64,000 bases of DNA from positions 1 through 64,000 of the forward strand of contig PHAL01000012.1 of the NCBI GenBank assembly GCA_002840355.1, read 5' to 3'. Under the pieces are notes generated by a model that saw nothing but the letters and a program-made list of their open reading frames with translations, had not been told where the DNA came from and ran no database searches. A program made the position numbers and the translations under genes. Below, piece after piece: positions 1 through 8,093 of the stretch. The stretch is from Elusimicrobia bacterium HGW-Elusimicrobia-3 (GTDB taxonomy: Bacteria > Elusimicrobiota > Elusimicrobia > Elusimicrobiales > UBA9959). How positions within the stretch are numbered: position 1 is the stretch's first letter; each line of letters begins with the position of its first letter.

Positions 1-1
1 A

Positions 2-679
2 AGCGACGGTTCAGGCAAGGTCGCCATCAGCGCGGTGACCAACACTGAACTGGGCTACCTGTCCGGTGTGACCTCCGCGCTGCAGACGCAGCTGGACGCC
101 AAGGCCGCGTTGGGAGGCGCTACGTTCACAGGCGCGGTGAACCTGACGGATGTGGCGTTGAACGTGACTGGAGCTAACGGTAATATCGTCAGCGCTTCTT
201 CCATAACGACTAGCGGCGGTATGTTCGCGGGAGAGATGACTGTAACTAACGCGGTTACCGCCGCCAGCGGTACCTTTACCGCCGTGGGCGACGCTCAGTA
301 CAGCGTGGAGACCAGCTCCGGTATAAAAATGAATGCCGGCATTCTCTCCGTGACCGGGCTCTCCGCATTCCCTAATAACGGAGTGGCCTCCGTGAATGAT
401 GCCTCTGCACTGGCTGTGGATCGTACTTTCATGAAACTGGTTGGAAACAATGCCGGAGCAACAGCGACACTGACCAGTATAATTGCCGGGGTCGCCGGGC
501 AAATGGTGATACTTGAAGGTACGAGCGATACCGACTCCATAACTATACCTGCCGGTATCAATGTTAAACTTGCCGGCGCCATCCCCCCGGAGGCTGCGGT
601 GCTCGGCGCAAGCGACACCATAATGCTGATATTCGACGGTTCCAACTGGGTGGAGGTCAGCCGGTCCGACAACGGCTAA
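2..679 (+). CDS. C-terminal part of a repetitive surface/tail-fibre-like protein (5' end outside window)
   Basis: Open reading frame runs from the window edge; VTNTELGYLSGVTSALQTQLDAK motif typical of fibre/adhesin-like proteins; stop at 679. Confidence 0.6.
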   Translation, partial: SDGSGKVAISAVTNTELGYLSGVTSALQTQLDAKAALGGATFTGAVNLTDVALNVTGANGNIVSASSITTSGGMFAGEMTVTNAVTAASGTFTAVGDAQYSVETSSGIKMNAGILSVTGLSAFPNNGVASVNDASALAVDRTFMKLVGNNAGATATLTSIIAGVAGQMVILEGTSDTDSITIPAGINVKLAGAIPPEAAVLGASDTIMLIFDGSNWVEVSRSDNG

Positions 680-735
680 AGCCCGGGGTTAAACCGGGCG
701 GCGGTTGCGGTTAAAGAGAGTCTGGATGGCTTTTT

Positions 736-2892
736 ATGAGATATAAAAGCGTTGGTCTGGCTATTGCGGGGATTTGCGCCGTGCTGTGCGGCGCTGTCCC
801 GGCGCTGGCGGCCGGGTCGCTAGAGACCCGGGCGTTCACCGGCGGCCTCGGCATCTCCAGCGGAACCTCCAAGATACTGGAATCCGTGGTGGGGGAGATC
901 TCCGGCGCGCAGATCAGCGGCGCCTCCAAAAAGGTATTGTCCGGCCACTCTTCCACCAGCCACAGCCCCGGCGTGGTCTATGACCTCATAGCCACCACCC
1001 AGCCGGTGGGCGAAGGCCAGGTGCGCGTCAGCTTTACCAGCGTCGGGCGCGACGGTTTCCGCGGCACCGCGGGCTCCGTGGTGGTCAAGATCGCCACCTT
1101 CCCGGTCACCTACGCCAACTACGACAGCATCGCCACCTCGGTCACGCTGGTCGGAGCTAGCACCGGCACCATAGCCGTCAGTACCTCGTCGCACCTGGTG
1201 CCCGGCCCCGAGTATTACACCGCGCTGCGCGTGCGCGACAGCTCCGGCATTTACGGCCGCCTGTCCTCTACCGCCGCTTTCTATACCACCGCTTTCGCGC
1301 CCGACCCCGTCAGCTCGCTGACGGTGCAGTCGTCCACAGGCGGCGCCGTAACGCTGTCCTGGAACATGACCGGCGACGACGCGTCCTCCGGGGACTTCGC
1401 CCCCGGCTACCTGCGCATAGACTATTCCACCGATCCGGCCCACGCCTTCTCCAGCTCCACTTACGCGGCGCAGTTCTCCACCGCCGCCGCCGCGCTGGAG
1501 GCCGCCTATTACGGCCTGACCGGCCTGCAGGGCAATGTCGCCTACTACGCCGCCGTCTACATCGGCGACGACGTGACCGTCTACAGCGGGCTGGGCAACA
1601 TCGCCCAGGTCGTCACGATGGCCTACCCGCCCACCGTCACCGGCTTCTCCGACCTGTCGAGCGACGGCTTTACCGTCTCTTACACGGCCAACAATACTCC
1701 GGGCACGCAGTACTTCGTGCAGGTCTCGAGCTACGCCGACTTCTCCGACGTGACCGAGTCCGGCTGGATAACGACCTCTTCCGCCGCCTTCTCGGGCCTC
1801 GACACCAACATGACCTATTACGCGCGCGGCAAGGCGCGCAACGCTTCGGCCGTCGAGACCATCTACGCCGACCTGGGCAGCATCTCGCTGGCGCTCGACG
1901 TGGCCGCGCCGGCCGCGCCGGTCGTGGCCGGCGCCATTTCCGGGGCGGGCTTCACGCTCTCCTGGAGCCCGGTGCTCTACGACGTCTACGGCGCCACCAC
2001 CAGCATAAAGAATTACCTGGTCTACCGCAGCACCGCCATCAACGGCGTGCCCGAGCTGGCCGCGACGCTCTCGAGCGCCACCTTCAGCTACACCGAGGCC
2101 GTCAGCGCCGTGCGCTGGTACTTCGTCAAGGCGGCCGACCAGTACAACCTGCGCAGCGCCGCTTCGCTGTGGATGCGCAATTCTAGCGACCAGGCCCGCC
2201 TGGTGGCCGACGACGCACGCGCCGCGGCCGACATGCCGCCCGCGGAGGCGGCCCAGATCGGCGCCTCCGGCCTGGCCCTGCGCATGGACCACCAGGCCCA
2301 GTACGAGAGCGGCCTCACGCAGGCTTCCTACAAGCTCTACTTCGTGGACGCCGGCGGCAACGAGCTGCTCAACATGGACTTCCCCGGCCAGGTCACGCTG
2401 ACCATGCCCGTCTCGCGCACCGGCGCGGTGACCATCAGCGCCTCCTACTCGGCCTACGACTACGCCATCTACTACTATAACGGCGTAGAGGACGTGAAGA
2501 TAGGCGGCGTGGTGGACCCCGTCACCGGCACCATCTCGGTGCTCACCTCCAAGACCGGCGTGTTCAAGGTCAAGCAGGTGATACGCCCGCAGGCGTTCCG
2601 CATCAGCCAGACCGTCCCCCGCAAGATCTTCACGCCCAACGGCGACGGGATCTGGGACGAGTTCAACATCATCTATGAGAACCCCGAGGGCCTGGCCGTG
2701 ACCAGCGCCAAGGTTTACGACCTCTCCGGGGCCGAGATAGCCAGCCTGCGCGCCGGCACCTACAACTCCGAGGCCTCGCTGGCCTGGGACGGCAGGCGCT
2801 CCGGCGGAGACAAGGCCCAGGCGGGCATCTATATCTACCAGTTCAAGGCCGGGGACAAGTACTTCAACGGCACGATGGTGCTGGCCCGGTAA
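736..2892 (+). CDS. Secreted protein with fibronectin type III-like repeats and a C-terminal FlgD-Ig/gliding-motility-type domain
   Basis: Signal peptide; repeated FN3-like segments; C-terminus FTPNGDGIWDEFNI...VYDLSGAEIASL...WDGRRSGGDKAQAGIYIYQFKAGDKYFNGTMVLAR. Confidence 0.75.
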   Translation: MRYKSVGLAIAGICAVLCGAVPALAAGSLETRAFTGGLGISSGTSKILESVVGEISGAQISGASKKVLSGHSSTSHSPGVVYDLIATTQPVGEGQVRVSFTSVGRDGFRGTAGSVVVKIATFPVTYANYDSIATSVTLVGASTGTIAVSTSSHLVPGPEYYTALRVRDSSGIYGRLSSTAAFYTTAFAPDPVSSLTVQSSTGGAVTLSWNMTGDDASSGDFAPGYLRIDYSTDPAHAFSSSTYAAQFSTAAAALEAAYYGLTGLQGNVAYYAAVYIGDDVTVYSGLGNIAQVVTMAYPPTVTGFSDLSSDGFTVSYTANNTPGTQYFVQVSSYADFSDVTESGWITTSSAAFSGLDTNMTYYARGKARNASAVETIYADLGSISLALDVAAPAAPVVAGAISGAGFTLSWSPVLYDVYGATTSIKNYLVYRSTAINGVPELAATLSSATFSYTEAVSAVRWYFVKAADQYNLRSAASLWMRNSSDQARLVADDARAAADMPPAEAAQIGASGLALRMDHQAQYESGLTQASYKLYFVDAGGNELLNMDFPGQVTLTMPVSRTGAVTISASYSAYDYAIYYYNGVEDVKIGGVVDPVTGTISVLTSKTGVFKVKQVIRPQAFRISQTVPRKIFTPNGDGIWDEFNIIYENPEGLAVTSAKVYDLSGAEIASLRAGTYNSEASLAWDGRRSGGDKAQAGIYIYQFKAGDKYFNGTMVLAR

Positions 2893-2966
2893 GCGGCTGG
2901 AGAGCGGCGTGAGCGGCCCGCGGGCGGGGAAATCCGCCCCAGGGACGTCACAATCAGGTAATATTT

Positions 2967-4412
2967 ATGAAACAGTTAAAAGTTAAAATTATAACTGTGG
3001 CAAAAGGTTTATCTATTTTACTGTTAGCCATTGCCGCCGCTACTATGAACGCGAACGCAACATTCTCTGCCGATTCCTGCGGGGCCAGGGCCACCGCGAT
3101 GGCCGGCGCATTTACCGCGGTGCCCGGCGGCTCCGAGGCCGCCTGCGCCAATCCTGCCACGCTGGTGGAGCTCGCCTCGCCCGAGGTGACCGCCGCCTAC
3201 GGCCGCCTGTATTCCGGCCTCAGCGACGACTCTTCCATCGGCCAGGGCTATTTCGGTTTCGCCGCGCCCGTCAAACGCCACCTGCCGGGCAGCGCCGCCT
3301 TCTCCTGGAGCGACACCCGCCTCAGCGAGGCCTACTCCGAGAGCTACTACGCCGTCAGCTACGCCACCTCGGTGTACCGCGGCATAGGCGCCGGCGTGAC
3401 GCTGAAGTACATGCGCCGCGGCTACACCTCCGATTCCTACACCGCCCTGGACCCCGTGTTCTCCGGCGGCTACTCCAAGAGCGCGCTGGGCGCCGACCTG
3501 GGCTTCTTCTACCGGCCCCGCCCCGCCTACGCGCTGGGCCTGGCCCTGCGCAACATCAACAAGCCCGACCTGGGCCTGGACGCCGCCGACCCGCTGCCGG
3601 TGGAAGTGCGCGCCGGCGCCTCTTACCAGGTCCGCTCCAGCCTGATAGATATCGACGCGGCTTTCTCCGGCCCCGACTACACCATCTCCGCCGGCGCTGA
3701 ACATATTTTCCAGCGCCGCTACGCGCTGCGCATGGGCCTGGCCTCCGGCAACGACTCCCGCCGCAGCGTCAATCTCGGCGTGGGCGGGCGCTTCGGCCTG
3801 GCCTCCTTCGATTATTCCTTCAGCCTGCCCATCAGCGGCATCGCCGGCACCGTGGGCTCGCACCGCCTGGCTTTCTCTTTCCGCTTCGGCGCCGACGCCG
3901 TCGCGGCCGAGGAGCTGGCCGCCGCCGCCGACCTCAGGCGCGCCCAAGACAAGGCCGCCTTGCAGGAGGAGAAGATCCGCGTGCTGCAGGAGCGCCTCGA
4001 CGCCGTCACCCGCGCCGCCGCGGCCGTGCCGCAGCCCGCCCCTGCCCCCGCCGCCGCGCCGGTACAGCCCGCACAGCAGCCGGTGGTCATCACACAGCCC
4101 GCGCCGGCCGACGCCCAGGTACAGGCGGAGATAACCCGCCAGATAGAGGCCCTCAAGATCGAACTGCAGAAGTCCCGCGCCGAGATGGAGTCCCTCAGGG
4201 CCAGGCCCTCGGCCGCGAAAACCGCGCCGCAGGCCAGGCCCGCGCCGGCCCGCCGCACTTCCTATACTGTTAAGGAAGGCGACACGCTGGGCAGCATAGC
4301 CGAGCAGGTGTACGGCGACGCGGGCCGCTGGATGGAGATCTACCGCGCCAACGCCGGCTCGCTGGGCCGCGGCGGCGAAGTGAAGCCCGGCCAGGTGCTG
4401 GCGCTGCCGTAG
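2967..4412 (+). CDS. PorV/PorQ-like outer membrane beta-barrel protein with C-terminal LysM domain
   Basis: GARATAMAGAFTAVPGGSEAACANPATL motif of PorV/UPF0164 barrels; Pro/Ala linker; LysM-like YTVKEGDTLGSIAEQVYGDAGRWMEIYRAN. Confidence 0.75.
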   Translation: MKQLKVKIITVAKGLSILLLAIAAATMNANATFSADSCGARATAMAGAFTAVPGGSEAACANPATLVELASPEVTAAYGRLYSGLSDDSSIGQGYFGFAAPVKRHLPGSAAFSWSDTRLSEAYSESYYAVSYATSVYRGIGAGVTLKYMRRGYTSDSYTALDPVFSGGYSKSALGADLGFFYRPRPAYALGLALRNINKPDLGLDAADPLPVEVRAGASYQVRSSLIDIDAAFSGPDYTISAGAEHIFQRRYALRMGLASGNDSRRSVNLGVGGRFGLASFDYSFSLPISGIAGTVGSHRLAFSFRFGADAVAAEELAAAADLRRAQDKAALQEEKIRVLQERLDAVTRAAAAVPQPAPAPAAAPVQPAQQPVVITQPAPADAQVQAEITRQIEALKIELQKSRAEMESLRARPSAAKTAPQARPAPARRTSYTVKEGDTLGSIAEQVYGDAGRWMEIYRANAGSLGRGGEVKPGQVLALP

Positions 4413-4442
4413 TACGGAGAATAATGTTTTCGGGATACCTCT

Positions 4443-7400
4443 ATGAAAGAGAACTTTGACGAATCATCGCTGAACGAACAGGCCATCAACGACGTTGAGA
4501 CGGCCCGCCTGGCCCTGCGCTGGGCGCTGGACAAGATCCGCGGCCTCCACGAGGACGACCTGAAGACCCGCCAGAACCTGCAGGAGAAATCCAGCCAGGT
4601 GGCTTTCCTCGAGAACCAGCTCAAGACCAAGAACGCGGAGATAGAGCGCGCGGGCCGCACGCACGAGGAGGAGATGAAGTCCAGGCAGGACTCGATGGAG
4701 TACCAGTTCCGCTCCCGCCTGGAGCGCCTCACCGACCGCGAGAAGGAGCTCGAGGACAAGATCTCCAAGAGCGAGGAGATCTTCAAGCAGAAAGAGTCCC
4801 GGCTGGAAACCGATTACCAGAAGAAGGCCGAAGAGCTGCGCGCCCGCTGGGCCAGCGTGGAAGGCGAGCTGTGGCAGCTGCGCCAGGAGCAGCTGGCCAA
4901 GCAGCAGGAGTTCGAGCGCGTCTACGGCGCCCGCCTGGAAGAAGAGAAGAAAAAATTCGCCGAAGAGGCCGCCATACAGCGCTCCTCGCTGGAAGAGACT
5001 TACAGCAACCGCGTGGAGGAACTGCAGAAGCGCGAGCGCCAGGTCAGCGACGAGCTCAAAAAGCAGGAGGCCGTGCTGAAATGGGCCAAGGACAGCTGGC
5101 AGAAGGACGCCGAGGACCGCGAGCGCGTCCTCAAGCAGAAAGACCTGGAGATCGACAAGAAGATCCTGGAGAAGAACCAGGAGATCGACGATTACCGGGT
5201 CAAGGTCCAGCTGCTCGAGAAGCAGCTTAAGGAATTTCCCGAAGCCGTCAAGCGCCGCGATGACGACCTGTCCCGCTACAAGGACGCCATCGGCAGCCTA
5301 GAGAGCGTCATCCGCACGCTCGAGACAGAGAAGAAGAACCTGCAGGCCGACTACGAGGGCCGCCTGGCCAAGGCCACCGACGCCGCGGAGACCGAGCGCA
5401 ACCGCTTCCGCGAGATGGAGTCCGAGATCCCCAAGCGCCTCAAGATCGCCGTGGAGCACGAGCGCAACCGCTTCGCCGAGAAGCTGCAGGACCTGGAGCA
5501 CGGCTACCGCGAGGACGTCTCCAAGAAGCAGGACGAGATCGAGTACCTGCAGCGCAACCTGCGCACTTTCGAGGAGACCATCAAGACGCTGCAGGCCGAG
5601 CGCGAGGCTTTCGCCCACAAGGTGGAGCAGCTGCAGACGCAGTACAATGTCCGCCAGGAGGAGGTCTCCTTCCGCGAGAAGCAGCTGCAGTCGGAATACG
5701 ACGTGCGCCTGAAGGTGGAGATGGAGAAGCACACCGCCTCGCTGCGCTCCGAGCTCGAGACCGCCGGCCGCATCTACGAGGACAGCCTGCGCCTGAAGGT
5801 GGAGGAGATCTCCCACCTGCGCCGCGACATAGACGACCTTTCCAAGGATAAGAACGCCGCCAAGGACCAGCTGGCCGAAGCCCGCCGGCAGGCCGAGGCG
5901 CTCTCGCAGCGCGCTACCGCCGAACAGGACGCCCTGCGCGCCCGCCTGTCGGCCGAGTTCGACCGCAAACTGGGCGAGGAGGCCGTCGCCGCCGAGCAGC
6001 GCCGCGCCGCGGACAAGCAGAAGGCCGCCGCCGAGCTGGAAGCCAGGAGCGCCGAGTTCAAGGCCGAAGTCGCCCGCAAGGAGGACGACCTCAACACCCT
6101 GCGCCTGGCCGTGCAGAAGGCGGGGGAAGACCTGCGCATGGCCCGCCAGGTGGCCGGCGAGGAATTGAAGGCCGCCGTGGCCGCGGAAAAAACCCGCGCC
6201 GCCGCCGAGCTGGAGGACAGGCTGTCGCGCCTGAATACCACGGTAAAGCTGCGCGAGGACAAGATCAACGAGCTCTCCGGCGCCCTCGAGGCCGCCCGCA
6301 TAGAGCGCGAGGAACTGGTGCTGATGGAGCGCGAGCGCCTGCAGCGCGTCTACGCCGAGAAGGAAAAGGCGATGGACGAGGAGCTGGCCGCCCGCGACGC
6401 CGAACTGCTGCGCGCCCGCGACGCCGCCGTCCGCGCCGCGGCCGACAAGGACGCCGCCGTGGCCGCCGCGGCCGCCGAGAGGCGCGGCCTGGAAGAGAAG
6501 ATCGCCGCGCTCAACCTCCGCATCTCCGAAGACGAGTCTTCCGCCGGGGTCAAGCTGGACGCCGCGCTGAGGCGCGAGGCCGAGCGCTACGGCGAGATCA
6601 TCGAGCGCAAGAACAAGGAGCTGGACGCCGCCGCGCACCTGCGCCAGTCCGAAGAGGACGCCTACCGCAAGTCCCTGGCGGACTTCCGCTCCAGCCTGTC
6701 CGAAGCGCTGGGCAAGATGGAGACGCTAAAGGGGCTGGCCGACGAACGCCAGGCCCAGGTGCTGGCCCTGCAGGTCGAGCTGTCGCAGGAGAAGAAACAG
6801 GCTGGCGACCAAACCTCTTCTCTCTCCAGCCGCCTCTCCGACAAGGAAAAACTTTACCGCGACCTCATGCTGCAGCACGAAGACCTCAAGGAGACCTTCG
6901 AGGAAGAGGTCAAGGTGGGCGAGCGCCGCTACAACGACGCGCTGCTGAAACTGCGCGCCGCCGAGGAACAGCGGGCCGGCCGCGACAAGCAGATAGAGGC
7001 GCTCAAGCGCGACCTCGAGCTGCTGCGCGCCGATAACCTGCGCCGCGATCACGAGGCCTCCGAGCTGAAGTCCTCCGTGTCCAAGCAGGTGGAGAGCGAG
7101 CGCCGCGAGATGCACGCCTCCGGCGAGCGCCGCGCGCACGAGTACGCCCAGAAGGAAAAGGCCCTGCTGGCCGAGATCTCCTCGCTGCGCGACATGGTCA
7201 ACGCCAAGGACATACAATTGGAGAAGCAGAAGGTGCAGTCCGACGAGGCCCGCAGCAGCGCCGAGCGCCTGCGCGGCGTGCTCGAGGAAGAGCGCGTCCG
7301 CTACGTGGAGAACGAGGCCGCGCTGCGCGCGGTCAAGGACGATTACGACTCGCGCCTGGCCGCGATGGCCGAGCGCGAGAAGGCACTGTCCGCGGAGCTG

Positions 7401-8093
7401 ATCTCGCTGAAGCGGTCCCTGTCCGCCAGCGCCGGCGACGCCCTGGAGAGCCGCGGCGAGGCCGAGAACCTGCGCTCCGGCCTGGAGCGCCTGAAGGCCG
7501 CTTTCGAGGAAGAGAAGAAGAAGCGCGCGGAGGCCGAGGCCGCCGCGCTGACCGCCGGCACGGCCCTGCGCGAGAAGTCCGCCGACGCGGAAGCCCGCCG
7601 GGCCGACGTGGAGGCGCTCAAGAACGGCATCGAGCGCCTGAAGGCCGCCTTCACGGACGAGCGCAAGAAGCGTTCCGACGCCGAGCTGATGGCCGAGAGC
7701 GCCACGATGGCGCTGCGCGAGAAGGGAGACCAGCTCTCCTCGCAGAAAGCCGACCTGGACGGGACGCGCAACGCCGCCGACCGCCTGAAGGCCGCGCTGG
7801 AAGAGGAGAAGCGCAGGCGCGCCGAAGCCGAAGCCGCGGCCGAAGCCGCGCGCCACGCCCTCGCCGCCAAATCCGACGAGTCCGGCAGCCGCCGCTCCGA
7901 GATAGAGGCCCTGCGCCACGCCATAGAACGCCTCAAGAGCGCTTTCGAGGACGAACGCTCCAAGCGCGTGGAGAGCGAGCTGCTGGCCCAGACGGCCCAC
8001 TCCGCCCTGCGCGAGAAGCAGGAGGAGTTCCTGCGCACCCAGAAGCTCGTAGAACAGCTCAAGGACAAGCTCCGCTTATGGAAGAGCAAGTAA
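4443..8093 (+). CDS. Giant coiled-coil protein (1216 aa)
   Basis: Nearly entire length is charged heptad-like sequence; no TM or signal peptide seen; four 49-aa tandem repeats near the C-terminus. Confidence 0.85.
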   Translation: MKENFDESSLNEQAINDVETARLALRWALDKIRGLHEDDLKTRQNLQEKSSQVAFLENQLKTKNAEIERAGRTHEEEMKSRQDSMEYQFRSRLERLTDREKELEDKISKSEEIFKQKESRLETDYQKKAEELRARWASVEGELWQLRQEQLAKQQEFERVYGARLEEEKKKFAEEAAIQRSSLEETYSNRVEELQKRERQVSDELKKQEAVLKWAKDSWQKDAEDRERVLKQKDLEIDKKILEKNQEIDDYRVKVQLLEKQLKEFPEAVKRRDDDLSRYKDAIGSLESVIRTLETEKKNLQADYEGRLAKATDAAETERNRFREMESEIPKRLKIAVEHERNRFAEKLQDLEHGYREDVSKKQDEIEYLQRNLRTFEETIKTLQAEREAFAHKVEQLQTQYNVRQEEVSFREKQLQSEYDVRLKVEMEKHTASLRSELETAGRIYEDSLRLKVEEISHLRRDIDDLSKDKNAAKDQLAEARRQAEALSQRATAEQDALRARLSAEFDRKLGEEAVAAEQRRAADKQKAAAELEARSAEFKAEVARKEDDLNTLRLAVQKAGEDLRMARQVAGEELKAAVAAEKTRAAAELEDRLSRLNTTVKLREDKINELSGALEAARIEREELVLMERERLQRVYAEKEKAMDEELAARDAELLRARDAAVRAAADKDAAVAAAAAERRGLEEKIAALNLRISEDESSAGVKLDAALRREAERYGEIIERKNKELDAAAHLRQSEEDAYRKSLADFRSSLSEALGKMETLKGLADERQAQVLALQVELSQEKKQAGDQTSSLSSRLSDKEKLYRDLMLQHEDLKETFEEEVKVGERRYNDALLKLRAAEEQRAGRDKQIEALKRDLELLRADNLRRDHEASELKSSVSKQVESERREMHASGERRAHEYAQKEKALLAEISSLRDMVNAKDIQLEKQKVQSDEARSSAERLRGVLEEERVRYVENEAALRAVKDDYDSRLAAMAEREKALSAELISLKRSLSASAGDALESRGEAENLRSGLERLKAAFEEEKKKRAEAEAAALTAGTALREKSADAEARRADVEALKNGIERLKAAFTDERKKRSDAELMAESATMALREKGDQLSSQKADLDGTRNAADRLKAALEEEKRRRAEAEAAAEAARHALAAKSDESGSRRSEIEALRHAIERLKSAFEDERSKRVESELLAQTAHSALREKQEEFLRTQKLVEQLKDKLRLWKSK
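7479..8066 (+). repeat. Four tandem 147-bp coding repeats (49 aa, seven heptads each)
   Basis: GLERLKAAFEEEKKKRAEAEAA../GIERLKAAFTDERKKRSDAEL../AADRLKAALEEEKRRRAEAEAA../AIERLKSAFEDERSKRVESEL.., each exactly 49 residues. Confidence 0.8.

Noticed and set aside
2-679. Prophage tail-fibre region
   Set aside because: Only a fibre-like repeat is seen; no other phage genes nearby, so a chromosomal surface protein is equally likely
820-2292. 490-aa antisense ORF
   Set aside because: Lies opposite a well-supported FN3/FlgD-like gene; composition (Gly/Arg/His/Val-rich) is typical of mirror ORFs in high-GC DNA
5298-6638. 446-aa antisense ORF
   Set aside because: Mirror of a coiled-coil gene in high-GC sequence, no recognisable motif
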